A DNA stretch of 64,000 bases, taken from NCBI RefSeq assembly GCF_018310695.1, contig NZ_JAGXCY010000001.1, positions 186,001 through 250,000 on the forward strand, given 5' to 3'. The translations under genes were made by a program, and so were the position numbers. The stretch's first letter is position 1. The number at the start of each line of letters is the position of its first letter. Of the stretch, positions 35,990 through 45,413 are shown one piece after another. The DNA is from Paenibacillus sp. Marseille-Q4541 (lineage in GTDB: Bacteria; Bacillota; Bacilli; Paenibacillales; Paenibacillaceae). The notes under the pieces are model-generated. The model was not told the origin of the DNA and did no database searches. It was given only the letters and a program-made list of their open reading frames with translations.

Positions 35990-36742
35990 CTAACAAGATA
36001 TTTTGACTTTCATAGATTCCATACGGCCTTCTTCAATGAAACGATAAGCGCGGTCCACTTCTTCTTGTGTAGGAGAAGGAACTCCCTCTAGTGGATATTG
36101 TTTACCCAAAAGTTCCCACTTATAAACACCCATTTGATGATAAGGCAAAATCTCAAATTTTTCGACACCATTCAAGGTCCCAATAAACCGTCCCAAATTT
36201 CGCAAATCTTCTTCATCATCGTGAATTCCGGGAACAAATACATGTCTAATCCACATTTTTTTACCATGATCAGATAGCCAGTGCGCAGTCTCCAGCATCC
36301 GTTCATTGGATTTTCCGGTCAGTACTTTATGCTTCTCATCATTGATATGCTTGAGATCAAGAAGGACCAAATCGGTTGCATCAAGTAATTCTTCTATACG
36401 CTTCGTATCATTGAATCCGTTACTATCTAGCGTAGTATGAAGATTCCAGCGTTTTTTCACTTCTTGAAAAAGACTCGCTACAAACCCTGCTTGAAGCGTC
36501 GGTTCTCCTCCGGAGACAGTCAGGCCGCCACCAGAAGATTTATAGTAATTCAAGTATGGCTCGATCTCACTTAATACCTCTTCCAGCGTCATCGTCTTTC
36601 CGCCATCTAGTGCCCAAGTATCGGGATTATGACAATACTGGCACTTGAGAAGGCAACCTTGCATAAAGAGCACAAAGCGGATGCCTGGTCCATCGACAGT
36701 GCCGAAAGTTTCCAATGAATGAACATGTCCTTTTATCATCAT
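35990..36742 (-). CDS. pflA: Pyruvate formate-lyase activating enzyme
   Basis: PflA is a radical SAM enzyme that installs the glycyl radical on PflB. The protein has 250 residues with the Cys30/Cys34/Cys37 triad (GCLLKCQYCHNP) and the SGGEPTLQ motif. The frame is open to 36778, but GGAAGG lies 8 bases before the ATG at 36742, which is used (MMIKGHVHSLETF). It follows pflB by about 78 bases and is expected to be induced with it in the absence of oxygen. Confidence 0.95.
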   Translation of the reverse strand: MMIKGHVHSLETFGTVDGPGIRFVLFMQGCLLKCQYCHNPDTWALDGGKTMTLEEVLSEIEPYLNYYKSSGGGLTVSGGEPTLQAGFVASLFQEVKKRWNLHTTLDSNGFNDTKRIEELLDATDLVLLDLKHINDEKHKVLTGKSNERMLETAHWLSDHGKKMWIRHVFVPGIHDDEEDLRNLGRFIGTLNGVEKFEILPYHQMGVYKWELLGKQYPLEGVPSPTQEEVDRAYRFIEEGRMESMKVKISC

Positions 36743-36819
36743 TTCATCATCCTTCCACGCACCCGCTTGTGCGTTCATTTTGTAGAGATTACTTTAGTTA
36801 CGTCTATTTTCGTTGTTTC

Positions 36820-39081
36820 TTACATACTTCCGTGGAACGTACGGTTAATGACATCCAGCTGTTGTTCTCTCGTCAGTTTAATGAAGTTAACTGCATAACC
36901 GGATACACGAACCGTAAGCTGTGGATAGTCTTCTGGATGCTCCATGGCGTCAATCAGTTGCTCGCGGTTAAAGACGTTGACGTTCAGGTGATGTGCCCCG
37001 CTGCCAAAATATCCGTCCATCATGGAAGTCAGGTTTGTTTTTTGAATCTCTTCTTCTTTACCCAAAGCTTTTGGAACAATAGAGAACGTATTAGAGATAC
37101 CATCCAAACTGTGTTCATACGGCAGTTTCGCTACAGAGCTAAGACTTGCAAGTGCACCTTTTTTATCACGTCCGTGCATTGGGTTCGCACCTGGTGCAAA
37201 TGGCTCGCCAGCTTTCCGTCCATCTGGGGTAGTTCCTGTTTTCTTACCGTACACGACATTAGATGTAATCGTAAGAACAGATTGTGTAGGCATCGCATTG
37301 CGATAAGCTTTGTGTTTACGAATCATGGTCATGAAAGATTCAACCAGTTCGACAGCAATTTGGTCTACGCGATCATCATTGTTACCGTAGCAAGGGAATT
37401 CCCCTTCGATTTCGAAATCAACGGCAATTCCGCGCTCGTCACGAATCGGACGTACTTTAGCATATTTAATGGCACTCAAGGAATCCGCTGCAACCGACAA
37501 ACCGGCAATACCGCAAGCCATGGTGCGCAAAATGTCACGATCGTGCAGTGCCATTTCAATACGCTCGTAGCTGTATTTATCATGCATATAGTGAATTACA
37601 TTGAGTGTGTTCATGTAGAGTTTAGCGAGCCATTCCATCATCGGTTTAAAGCGTTTCATAACTTCATCGTAATTCAGTACGTCAGATGTAATTGCAGGAT
37701 ATTCAGGTCCAATTTGCATGCCTAATTTCTCATCGACACCACCATTGATTGCGTACAGAAGAGCTTTGGCAAGGTTTGCACGTGCACCGAAGAACTGCAT
37801 TTGTTTACCAATTCGCATCGCGGATACGCAGCAAGCAATACCATAGTCGTCACCGTAAATCGGACGCATCAGATCATCATTTTCATATTGAATGGAGCTT
37901 GTTTCGATGGAAACTTTAGCACAGTATTTCTTGAATCCTTCTGGCAGTTGTTCAGACCAAAGTACAGTAAGGTTCGGTTCTGGAGCTGCGCCGAGGTTAT
38001 ACAATGTATGAAGGAAACGGAAGCTGTTTTTCGTTACGCGTGTTCTTCCGTCCATACCCATGCCACCAATGGACTCAGTAACCCAAGTTGGGTCCCCACT
38101 GAACAGTTCATTATAATCAGGTGTGCGCAGGAATTTAACAATTCTGAGTTTCATTACAAAATGGTCTACAAGCTCTTGTGCTTCTTGTTCTGTAAGTGTT
38201 CCTTCTGCCAAATCACGTTCAATGTAGATATCTAGGAAAGAAGATACACGGCCAAGCGACATTGCCGCACCATTTTGTTCTTTAATTGCTGCAAGGTATG
38301 CGAAGTATACCCATTGGAAAGCTTCTTTTGCATTACGTGCTGGAGCTGAGATATCAAATCCATGCATATCGCCCAGTTGTTTCAGTTCTTGCAGAGCTCT
38401 AATTTGTTCGGAAAGTTCTTCACGAAGGCGAATGATATCTTCATCAATGACATCAACTTCAAGCTCATTTAGTTCTCTCTTTTTATCTTTAATTAGGAAA
38501 TCAATACCGTACAAGGCTGCTCTACGATAATCACCAATGATACGTCCACGGCCGTAAGCATCTGGCAAACCTGTGATAATCCCTGCTTTACGGGCATTTC
38601 TCATATCAGAAGTATAAGCATCAAATACCCCTTGGTTATGTGTTTTTCGGATGGTAGTGAACATATCGATAATTTCTTGCGGAAGTTCAAACCCATATGC
38701 TTTACAAGCATCAACCATCATGCGGATACCGCCGAAAGGCTGAATGGAGCGTTTGAAAGGAGCGTCAGTCTGTACACCTACGATTTGTTCTTTTTCTTTA
38801 TCAAGATATCCAGGTTGATGAGATACAATTGTTGAAGGTGTATTTACATCAACATCCAGAACTCCACCGTTTTCTCTTTCTTTTTTGGTAAGATCCATAA
38901 TGATCTCCCAAAGTGCTTTTGTATTGTCAGTTGCCCCAGTCAGAAAGCTTTCATTACCTTCATAAGGCTTCAGATTTTTCTCTAAAAAGTTATTTACGTT
39001 TACTTCTTTTGTCCATTTTCCTGACTGGAAGTTTCTCCAACCATTCTGTACACTTTGCACTTCTTTTTCGGTTACCGCCAT
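36820..39081 (-). CDS. pflB: Pyruvate formate-lyase
   Basis: PflB converts pyruvate and CoA to formate and acetyl-CoA in anaerobic growth. The 753 residues match the enzyme length. The catalytic cysteine pair is Cys417-Cys418 ([10 protein letters not shown]) and the radical-bearing Gly728 is in RVSGYAV near the C-terminus. GGAGGG precedes the ATG by 7 bases. TGTGA-N6-TCACA-like boxes at 39220-39235 and 39337-39352 lie upstream, so Fnr control is likely. The gene is followed by its activating enzyme. Confidence 0.97.
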   Translation of the reverse strand: MAVTEKEVQSVQNGWRNFQSGKWTKEVNVNNFLEKNLKPYEGNESFLTGATDNTKALWEIIMDLTKKERENGGVLDVDVNTPSTIVSHQPGYLDKEKEQIVGVQTDAPFKRSIQPFGGIRMMVDACKAYGFELPQEIIDMFTTIRKTHNQGVFDAYTSDMRNARKAGIITGLPDAYGRGRIIGDYRRAALYGIDFLIKDKKRELNELEVDVIDEDIIRLREELSEQIRALQELKQLGDMHGFDISAPARNAKEAFQWVYFAYLAAIKEQNGAAMSLGRVSSFLDIYIERDLAEGTLTEQEAQELVDHFVMKLRIVKFLRTPDYNELFSGDPTWVTESIGGMGMDGRTRVTKNSFRFLHTLYNLGAAPEPNLTVLWSEQLPEGFKKYCAKVSIETSSIQYENDDLMRPIYGDDYGIACCVSAMRIGKQMQFFGARANLAKALLYAINGGVDEKLGMQIGPEYPAITSDVLNYDEVMKRFKPMMEWLAKLYMNTLNVIHYMHDKYSYERIEMALHDRDILRTMACGIAGLSVAADSLSAIKYAKVRPIRDERGIAVDFEIEGEFPCYGNNDDRVDQIAVELVESFMTMIRKHKAYRNAMPTQSVLTITSNVVYGKKTGTTPDGRKAGEPFAPGANPMHGRDKKGALASLSSVAKLPYEHSLDGISNTFSIVPKALGKEEEIQKTNLTSMMDGYFGSGAHHLNVNVFNREQLIDAMEHPEDYPQLTVRVSGYAVNFIKLTREQQLDVINRTFHGSM

Positions 39082-39219
39082 GGTAATCCCTCCAATAATT
39101 TGTGGTTTGATCTGGACTCATTGAGAGGACAAGGCGTGAAGGAAGGGCCTGGTCCGAATTCATTCCATGAAAGCTGTACTTCTTATTTCTGTAGAGCTGT
39201 TATTACTATCAATTCATTA

Positions 39220-39235
39220 TGTGACATTTTTCACT
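39220..39235 (-). promoter_or_regulatory. Fnr-type box upstream of pflB (one mismatch)
   Basis: TGTGA, six bases, TCACT is one base from the Bacillus Fnr consensus TGTGAN6TCACA. It lies about 140 bases before the pflB start, where an activator could bind. Confidence 0.65.
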
Positions 39236-39336
39236 ACCTTGTTTGTTAAAACCCCTTCTCTTCACTTTACAAGGGAAGTGACCATTCATGGAACTGCTTT
39301 ACAATTCAAATTATAGAACATATCTCACACCTACTC

Positions 39337-39352
39337 TGTGATAATAATCACA
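39337..39352. promoter_or_regulatory. Fnr box in the pflB upstream region
   Basis: TGTGATAATAATCACA matches TGTGAN6TCACA exactly. It lies about 117 bases further upstream than the first box in the 415-base gap between adhE and pflB. That gap otherwise holds only the adhE terminator and pflB leader. Confidence 0.85.
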
Positions 39353-39448
39353 AAGTAGAAACTGTTATCCTATTTCATATTTCCTGTTATAGTCGCACAC
39401 TTGAATAAGATAACAAGCGAGCTATAACTCCCTAACTAACAATAAAAA

Positions 39449-39489
39449 AAGCCGAGCTGTAAGGGATAATTCCCTCCTCAGCTCGGCTC
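39449..39489 (-). terminator. Terminator of adhE
   Basis: AGCCGAGCTG and inner AAGGGA pair with TCCCT and CAGCTCGGCT, followed by TTTTTTTATTG on the minus strand. It lies just after the adhE stop codon. Confidence 0.85.
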
Positions 39490-39497
39490 TCTTCATT

Positions 39498-42110
39498 TTA
39501 TTTATCGAAATTTCCGTAGAAGGCATTGCGATAGACATCAGCAAGCTCAGTCACTAGAGGTAGTTTTGGATTCGCTGTTGTACATTGATCTTCAAACGCA
39601 CGATCTGCTAAATAATCTACACGAGATTCAAAATCTTTGGCATCAAAACCAAGCTCCTGAAACGTTTCCGGAATGCCCAGTTTTTTATTCATATCGCGGA
39701 TCGCTTGGATGAGGCTATCTACCCCTTCCTCTGTCGTACTTGCTGGCAAGCCCAGAATTCTTGCGATCTCAGCATAGCGCTGGTCAGCTACAAAATGCGA
39801 ATATTTCGGGAAAGAAGCAAATTTTGTCGGTTTTTTCGCATTATAACGGATGACGTGCGGCATTAGGATCGCATTCGTACGTCCGTGAGCGGTGTGGTAC
39901 TGTCCTCCCCATTTGTGAGCAAGGGAATGGTTGATTCCAAGGAATGCATTCGCAAACGCCATACCTGCGATAGTCGAAGCGTTGTGCATTTTTTCTCTGG
40001 CCAGTTTATCTGCGGTGAGTGCGGATGCTTCGAGATATTCAAATACAAGCTGAATTGCTTTAATTGCAAGTCCGTCTGTATAGTCATTTGCCATAACCGA
40101 GACATAAGCTTCGATCGCATGGGTAAGTACATCCATTCCTGTATCAGCGACTGCCGTTTTAGGCAAACTATATACGAACTCAGGATCCACAATGGCCACA
40201 TCTGGTGTAAGCTCATAATCGGCTAAAGGATATTTCGTATTACCGTTGTTTTTGTCTGTAATTACAGCAAACGAAGTTACTTCAGAACCTGTACCCGATG
40301 TTGTAGGAATAGCAACAAATTTAGCTTTTTGGCCAAGACGTGGGTATTTGTATATTCTTTTGCGAATATCCATAAATTTTTGTTTCAGGTTTTGGAAACT
40401 TGTATCTGGGTACTCATAGAACAGCCACATCGCTTTTGCTGCATCCATTGGTGAACCACCGCCAAGGGCAATAATGCAGTCAGGTTGGAATTGGTTCATC
40501 AATTCCGTACCACGATCTACTGTAGTAGTCGATGGATCTGGCTCTACATCAGAGAACACTTCAATGGCAACAGGTACACGGCGCTGGCGTAGATAATGTT
40601 CCACTTTTTCAACATAGCCTAGTTTTACCATCATCGGGTCAGTGACAATGAGAATACGAGAAATATCCGGCATTTTGGCAAGATACTGAGTAGCACCTTT
40701 TTCAAAGTACACTTTATTCGGAACTTTAAACCATTGCATATTCACAGTTCTACGCGCCACCCTTTTTACGTTAATTAGATTCACTGCGGTTACGTTGGAA
40801 GAAGTAGAATTGCGTCCATACGAGCCACAGCCGAGCGTAAGGGAAGGTATATTGGTATTGTAAATATCACCGATTGCACCATGGGTAGATGGCGAGTTCA
40901 CAAGAATACGGCAAGTTTGCAAACGATCTGCAAAACGGTTGATTACTTCATCATTGTTAGAGTGGATAACCGAAGAGTGCCCCATTCCGCCAAAAGCAAC
41001 AACTTCTGCTGCACGTTCAATCCCTTGATCTGCTGTTTTCACTTTGTAGCAAGCAAGGACTGGGCTAAGTTTCTCTGCAGAAAGCGGGAATTTCGTTCCG
41101 ACACCATCGAGTTCTGCGATCAGGATTTTTGTTCCTTCTGGAACATGAATACCACACATTTGTGCAATCTTCATCGCGGACTGTCCTACAATTTTAGGAT
41201 TAACTGCACATTTATCAGCCTGAATCGTTCCTGCAGTCAGTTTTGCTGTTTCTTCTTTCGTTACAAAATAACATCCATTATCAATTAACAATTTTTTCAC
41301 TTCATTGTATACGGGTTCTTCGATAATTACTGCTTGCTCGGAAGCACAGATCATACCGTTATCAAAAGACTTGGATAAGATGAGATCGTTAACCGCTTGC
41401 TTCAGGTCAGCCGTTTTTTCTATGAAGCACGGAACATTCCCTGGCCCTACACCAAGAGCTGGTTTACCACAGCTGTATGCTGCTTTTACCATGGCACCAC
41501 CGCCTGTAGCAAGGATCAGTGCAATGTCAGGGTGATTCATCAGTTCATTTGTTTTGTCCATGGAAGGTTCTTCAATCCACTGGATACAATCCGCTGGAGC
41601 TCCTTCTTTAATGGCTGCATCTCTCAAAATCCGGGCTGCTTCACGGCTTGAATTTTGTGCAGATGGATGGAAACCGAAAATAATTGGGTTACGTGTTTTG
41701 ATAGCGATTAATGCTTTAAACATGGTTGTTGATGTTGGATTCGTTACTGGGGTGATCCCCATGATGACTCCGACAGGTTCAGCAATCTTTTGACAATTTT
41801 CAAATTCGTTGTCTTCAATGACACCGACTGTTTTATCATATTTAATTCCGTTATAGACGTATTCTGTAGCGAAAATATTTTTAATAATCTTGTCTTCATA
41901 AACACCGCGTCCTGTTTCTTCTACAGCTAGTTTTGCAAGATGCATGTGTTTATCTAGCCCAGCAAGTGCCATTGCCTGAACAATACGGTCAATAGCTGCT
42001 TGATCTAGTTCCATAAATGATTCGAGAGCTTTTTTTCCTTTTAGTACGATTTCGTTAATGTAATCCTTGGCAGTCCTTTCCTTTGTTACCTGTTCATTTT
42101 TAACAGCCAT
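39498..42110 (-). CDS. adhE: Bifunctional acetaldehyde-CoA/alcohol dehydrogenase
   Basis: AdhE reduces acetyl-CoA to ethanol in two NADH steps, removing the acetyl-CoA made by PflB. The 870 residues contain an N-terminal aldehyde dehydrogenase domain (to about 440, catalytic Cys255 in GMICASEQ), a linker, and a C-terminal iron-dependent alcohol dehydrogenase (GGGSPMDAAKAMW; metal His residues in HSLAHKWGGQYHTAHG). The frame opens upstream to 42179, but GGAGG lies 9 bases before the ATG at 42110. Three Fnr boxes lie between it and the divergent fnr gene. Confidence 0.97.
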   Translation of the reverse strand: MAVKNEQVTKERTAKDYINEIVLKGKKALESFMELDQAAIDRIVQAMALAGLDKHMHLAKLAVEETGRGVYEDKIIKNIFATEYVYNGIKYDKTVGVIEDNEFENCQKIAEPVGVIMGITPVTNPTSTTMFKALIAIKTRNPIIFGFHPSAQNSSREAARILRDAAIKEGAPADCIQWIEEPSMDKTNELMNHPDIALILATGGGAMVKAAYSCGKPALGVGPGNVPCFIEKTADLKQAVNDLILSKSFDNGMICASEQAVIIEEPVYNEVKKLLIDNGCYFVTKEETAKLTAGTIQADKCAVNPKIVGQSAMKIAQMCGIHVPEGTKILIAELDGVGTKFPLSAEKLSPVLACYKVKTADQGIERAAEVVAFGGMGHSSVIHSNNDEVINRFADRLQTCRILVNSPSTHGAIGDIYNTNIPSLTLGCGSYGRNSTSSNVTAVNLINVKRVARRTVNMQWFKVPNKVYFEKGATQYLAKMPDISRILIVTDPMMVKLGYVEKVEHYLRQRRVPVAIEVFSDVEPDPSTTTVDRGTELMNQFQPDCIIALGGGSPMDAAKAMWLFYEYPDTSFQNLKQKFMDIRKRIYKYPRLGQKAKFVAIPTTSGTGSEVTSFAVITDKNNGNTKYPLADYELTPDVAIVDPEFVYSLPKTAVADTGMDVLTHAIEAYVSVMANDYTDGLAIKAIQLVFEYLEASALTADKLAREKMHNASTIAGMAFANAFLGINHSLAHKWGGQYHTAHGRTNAILMPHVIRYNAKKPTKFASFPKYSHFVADQRYAEIARILGLPASTTEEGVDSLIQAIRDMNKKLGIPETFQELGFDAKDFESRVDYLADRAFEDQCTTANPKLPLVTELADVYRNAFYGNFDK

Positions 42111-42196
42111 GTGATTCATCCTCCTACCAAAATGTATATAAATTTTGTTTCTCTCTTTTCTACGAGAACATCGTATCATGAATCATAATTAAAGTT

Positions 42197-42212
42197 TGTG
42201 ATTATTTTCACA
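42197..42212. promoter_or_regulatory. Fnr box 1 in the adhE-fnr intergenic region
   Basis: TGTGATTATTTTCACA matches TGTGAN6TCACA. A TACGAT hexamer at 42170-42175 would serve as -10 for adhE, which puts this box near -41, the class II activation position. The hexamer assignment is inference. Confidence 0.85.
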
Positions 42213-42217
42213 TATTA

Positions 42218-42233
42218 TGTGAATTGATTCACA
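42218..42233. promoter_or_regulatory. Fnr box 2 in the adhE-fnr intergenic region
   Basis: TGTGAATTGATTCACA matches TGTGAN6TCACA exactly and lies 21 bases centre-to-centre from box 1, about two helical turns. Two Fnr dimers could therefore bind side by side on one face of the DNA. Confidence 0.88.
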
Positions 42234-42258
42234 AAGTTTTGTTGTGATATTCTCCTTT

Positions 42259-42274
42259 AGTGAAATGAATCACA
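42259..42274. promoter_or_regulatory. Fnr box 3, overlapping the fnr promoter
   Basis: AGTGAAATGAATCACA differs from the consensus in one position. A TATAAT lies at 42280-42285 on the plus strand, so this box covers the presumed -35/spacer of fnr and may act in autoregulation. Confidence 0.7.
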
Positions 42275-42429
42275 AAGTTTATAATTTCGTCACACTTTGC
42301 CTTTCTTCTGCGCCCAAAAATCATATTCACGGGTATATACTTGAGGTATTCAGAGACCTAAATCACATTTATAGATCTTAGTAATCTAAGACACGAGATT
42401 AATTTTACGATAACAGCTAGGGGGAATTG

Positions 42430-43152
42430 ATGATGACGAACACCACATTATTAGAAAAAACAGAGGGTAACACCAACTGCTTCTCCAAGGAAAATTTGGA
42501 TCGACTTTTTGAATCTATGAAGGATCGAACTTTCCCCCAAGGATCTCATCTTTTCTGGGAAGGAGATGCAGCAGACAAACTCTTCTATATAAAAAAGGGT
42601 CGAATTAAAGTAACCAAATCAACGGATGAAGGAAAAGAACTGATCATGTATATTCATCAGGATGGGGATATGACAGGTCATGCGGATCCATTCTTTTCAA
42701 GCAGACATAGTTTCTCAGCAGAAGTTCTTGAAGAAAGCGAAGTTGGCATTATTGAAACGACTGATCTGGAAATGTTAATTGGTCTATATGGTGACTTTGC
42801 ACTTGATTTCATGAAATGGATGGGAATTTATCACCGAATTACACAAACTAAATTCCGTGATCTCATGATGTATGGGAAGCAAGGTGCCCTCTGCTCAACT
42901 CTCATTCGTCTTGGCAATACTTACGGACAAGAACAAGCAGACGGAAGTATTCGAATCAATAAAAAAATGACCCATACCGACCTCTCGAATATGATTGGAG
43001 CTACGAGAGAGAGTGTGAACCGCATGCTCGGGGACCTACGAAAAAAAGGAGCTCTTGCTTATGATGGTGGGTTCATTATCATCAAAGAGCTAAGTACACT
43101 TCGTGAGATTTGCCGATGTGAACAATGTCCAGTTGAAATTTGCCGTATTTAA
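42430..43152 (+). CDS. fnr: Fnr, oxygen-sensing CRP/Fnr regulator
   Basis: This 240-residue regulator has a cyclic-nucleotide-like sensor domain (about 15-125), a dimerisation helix, and a helix-turn-helix (DLSNMIGATRESVNRMLGDL) with the R-E-x-x-x-R pattern that reads TGTGA. The iron-sulfur site is C-terminal as in Bacillus Fnr, with Cys228, Cys230, Cys233 and Cys238 in CRCEQCPVEICRI. Oxygen loss should assemble the cluster and activate pfl and adhE. The ribosome site is AGGGGG; ATGs at 42430 and 42433 are both possible and a TTG at 42427 is less likely. The transcript is divergent from adhE. Confidence 0.94.
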   Translation: MMTNTTLLEKTEGNTNCFSKENLDRLFESMKDRTFPQGSHLFWEGDAADKLFYIKKGRIKVTKSTDEGKELIMYIHQDGDMTGHADPFFSSRHSFSAEVLEESEVGIIETTDLEMLIGLYGDFALDFMKWMGIYHRITQTKFRDLMMYGKQGALCSTLIRLGNTYGQEQADGSIRINKKMTHTDLSNMIGATRESVNRMLGDLRKKGALAYDGGFIIIKELSTLREICRCEQCPVEICRI

Positions 43153-43154
43153 AT

Positions 43155-43200
43155 AAAAACAAAACCGGTCTTCCCAAACGGAAGGCCGGTTTTTGTTTTT
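43155..43200 (+). terminator. Terminator of fnr
   Basis: CCGG-CTTCC and GGAAG-CCGG pair around CAAAC, flanked by A-run and T-run (TTTTTGTTTTT). Confidence 0.85.
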
Positions 43201-43266
43201 ATGCGAATAGATTATCTCTGTTTACCTATCTCTGATTACTAATAAAGGATGTACAACATTAAATAG

Positions 43267-43977
43267 CTACTCCCGATCTCCGATTTCAACCTGAACTTTA
43301 TCCCCTGGATTTAATATCATATCAAGTCCCTGTTCTACAAGTTCTTTGTTATTCACCTTCATAACCCATTTCTCCGAAATTCGAGGAGTATACCCTTCTA
43401 TCGATTGAAGGTATTTTTGATTATCCGACAATTGGACGGAATCCGTACTCATTAGAAGATCTCTTACTGTTAGTGTCGGATCATACAGCCTGGCTATTGT
43501 TGTTCGTAAATCTGGATTATTCGGTCCCCCATTTAACATGAGAGTAACGGCTGAACCGTCTTTTTGACTTGTATCTATCGGTGTAGCGGGTACAATGGAC
43601 AGTTCAATTGAATCCTTATCATTTAAGGATTGTCCCCATTCATCGTTGCTTACTTCCTTATCATTTCTTTTTACTTTCCACTTTAGGGTATCATCAAGGA
43701 TAATAGAACCTACTGAAATGATCTGATTCGTTTCCTTCGATAAACCCGCAACGCGATCAAGAACCTCATAGATAGTCAATCCTTCATCATAACGAATTTG
43801 TAAGGATTGATTAATGGACGGTACAAAAGAACCACCCACCACATCCATTGTAACCTCACCGGGTGTTCCCTCTTCGGCTGCACCTATATCCTGGTTCCAT
43901 GCGCTGCATCCCGTTATCAACATTACTAGCACCAGTAGAATGATAGCTGGAAATGTAATTGGATTTCGCACTTTCAT
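43267..43977 (-). CDS. Secreted lipoprotein with two DUF4430-like repeats
   Basis: This 236-residue lipoprotein has a signal peptide ending in the lipobox LITGC (Cys24). Two similar beta-grasp-like halves follow (about 43-125 and 140-235). Each has an L-T-[IV]-x-x-[LV]-L-D/M helix (LTIYEVLDRVAGL and LTVRDLLMSTDSV) and a WKVKRNDKEVSNDE/WVMKVNNKELVEQG strand ending in a D-x-[IV]-x-[LV]-x-[IV] stretch. The halves look like a tandem duplication. DUF4430-like domains are often found in surface proteins with small-ligand or adhesive roles; the ligand here is unknown. AAGGCGG precedes the ATG. Confidence 0.65.
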   Translation of the reverse strand: MKVRNPITFPAIILLVLVMLITGCSAWNQDIGAAEEGTPGEVTMDVVGGSFVPSINQSLQIRYDEGLTIYEVLDRVAGLSKETNQIISVGSIILDDTLKWKVKRNDKEVSNDEWGQSLNDKDSIELSIVPATPIDTSQKDGSAVTLMLNGGPNNPDLRTTIARLYDPTLTVRDLLMSTDSVQLSDNQKYLQSIEGYTPRISEKWVMKVNNKELVEQGLDMILNPGDKVQVEIGDRE

Positions 43978-44120
43978 GCTAACACCGCCTTACTTTTTTT
44001 GCCTCAGTCTACGAGCGATTATACTGTAACGTAATATAATTACTATAATTTTACAGAATTCTTCAAACTCATAACTCTAGCATACTATTATCCATACCTT
44101 CAATTCAACTTATAACGAAA

Positions 44121-44141
44121 AAAGCCCCATAAGGGGCTTCG
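44121..44141 (-). terminator. Terminator of the unknown gene at 44170-44895
   Basis: AAGCCCC pairs with GGGGCTT around ATAA. TTTTTTCG follows on the minus strand, directly after the gene. Confidence 0.75.
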
Positions 44142-44169
44142 TGTGCTTGAAATGATTCCTTCTATTCAA

Positions 44170-44895
44170 CTACTGGACAGCAGCTTGCATATAGATCCGG
44201 TTCCCAGACATACTCTTAAAATAGGGCCCGAGTCCTTTAAACTGTTGTTCAGAAATATATACTCCTGTTGTTAAGCGTCCTTCTACCCTACTCGCATCCG
44301 CATCAAAAATGACGGAAGAAGGGTGTAAATCCTCCTGATACACAGGGATTGTTATGTTTCGTTTTCGATACGATTTACCGCTACTAGATAAGGGTTGTTC
44401 AGAGAAGTACGTAGGTACAAAGTAAGCGGCGATAATATCCATCTCATCTTCGGAAAAGAAGCTATCTGCACCGAGAAAAGGATGGAACAATCGAATTTCT
44501 TCATATTGAGACCAGATGATCGCCTGCAGAAACAAACTGATAAACGAAGTGATCGGCTTTCCATGCTCAGAAAGTAAGGTTGAAAGCTTATTGGAACAAA
44601 AGATGCTTGTATCCGATTTCACTTCCGTATTCGTAACTACATTCTCTGGGCTTCCTGGGTCGTACTCACTCCCTACATATTTCCATCCACTCGTTGTATT
44701 TATCCATTTCTGGAAATAAGTGCGAGGGAGCTGTCGTACAGCTTTCGAATGATTCGCGTCTGAGGAGAAGTAAAATTGTTTTACCATGGTGGCTGCTCTG
44801 TCATAGATCGACTGAACTTGTAAGGATGCACGTTCGAGCTCGTCAACTTCTTGCTTTTCGTAATTGACTTTGCGGGATACGACAATTTTATTCAA
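44170..44895 (-). CDS. Unknown protein of 241 residues
   Basis: I do not recognise this protein. It has no signal peptide and no clear membrane segment. The N-terminal half looks helical (QEVDELERASLQVQSIYDRAATMVKQ), and it has several Ser/Tyr/Phe-rich stretches but no catalytic motif I can name. The start is TTG at 44895 with GGGAGG about 9 bases upstream. It has a terminator of its own and no close operon partners. It may be a lineage-specific protein. Confidence 0.6.
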   Translation of the reverse strand: MNKIVVSRKVNYEKQEVDELERASLQVQSIYDRAATMVKQFYFSSDANHSKAVRQLPRTYFQKWINTTSGWKYVGSEYDPGSPENVVTNTEVKSDTSIFCSNKLSTLLSEHGKPITSFISLFLQAIIWSQYEEIRLFHPFLGADSFFSEDEMDIIAAYFVPTYFSEQPLSSSGKSYRKRNITIPVYQEDLHPSSVIFDADASRVEGRLTTGVYISEQQFKGLGPYFKSMSGNRIYMQAAVQ

Positions 44896-44985
44896 GTGAA
44901 TCAGCCTCCCTACGCCATAATCGGCCTTTTTGAAATTATACTACGAAATCCGCCCAGAGGTGCAAGGACCACTTCTTTGGACAAA

Positions 44986-45022
44986 AAAACTCCTTATTTT
45001 CGTAAGGAAAATAAAGAGTTTT
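44986..45022 (-). terminator. Terminator of the YodB-like regulator gene
   Basis: AAAACTC with TTATTTTC pairs to GGAAAATAA with GAGTTTT, followed by TTTTTTTG on the minus strand. It lies about 25 bases after the stop. Confidence 0.8.
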
Positions 45023-45043
45023 AAAGAGCACACCTTGCTTTTA

Positions 45044-45361
45044 CTAATCGATCCATTCTTCTGCCCAATTTTGTATTTGTGCCATTACTGGTTCTAATGC
45101 TTTCCCTTTTTCAGTGAGTTCATATTCAATGCGTACAGGGGTTTCTGGATAAACATGACGCGTCAATATTCCTTCACTTTCTAAATCCTTCATCCGTTCA
45201 GATAGCATTTTATCACTCATCTGTGGAATGAGATTCGAGATATCTTTAAACCGTTTAGGACCATCCATCAATGTTCTAATAATAAGCCCATTCCATCTTT
45301 TCCCTAAAAACGAAAAGGCCGTTTCAAATCGTGGACACATCTTTAGATGTTGACCTTCCAT
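45044..45361 (-). CDS. HxlR-family repressor, YodB-like, with a single sensor-type cysteine
   Basis: This 105-residue winged-helix regulator closely resembles B. subtilis YodB in CPRFETAFSFLGKRWNGLI, LMDGPKRFKDI, SDKMLSERMKDLE and PETPVRIEYELTEKGKALEPV. YodB uses Cys6 to sense quinones and disulfide stress; Cys9 here stands at the corresponding place (LKMCPRF). The C-terminal Cys pair of YodB is absent, and the protein ends EEWID. The ATG at 45361 has GAGG 8 bases upstream; a GTG at 45370 is in frame. A TACTA-N5-TAGTA operator overlaps its promoter region, so it probably autoregulates. No enzyme gene is next to it. Confidence 0.85.
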   Translation of the reverse strand: MEGQHLKMCPRFETAFSFLGKRWNGLIIRTLMDGPKRFKDISNLIPQMSDKMLSERMKDLESEGILTRHVYPETPVRIEYELTEKGKALEPVMAQIQNWAEEWID

Positions 45362-45398
45362 AATATTCACCTCTTTAATAATTCCGTGAAAAACAACT

Positions 45399-45413
45399 TA
45401 CTATAAGTTAGTA
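45399..45413. promoter_or_regulatory. Probable operator of the YodB-like repressor
   Basis: TACTATAAGTTAGTA has perfect 5-base inverted arms TACTA/TAGTA separated by 5 bases, close to the known YodB/HypR/CatR operators. It overlaps a TATACT hexamer (45415-45410) that could be the -10 of the regulator gene, so binding would block transcription. Confidence 0.7.

Noticed and set aside
36715-37725. Plus-strand frame of 336 residues opposite pflB
   Set aside because: It is a shadow of the strongly coding pflB gene on the other strand; its Phe/Cys/His/Arg-rich composition is typical of antisense frames.
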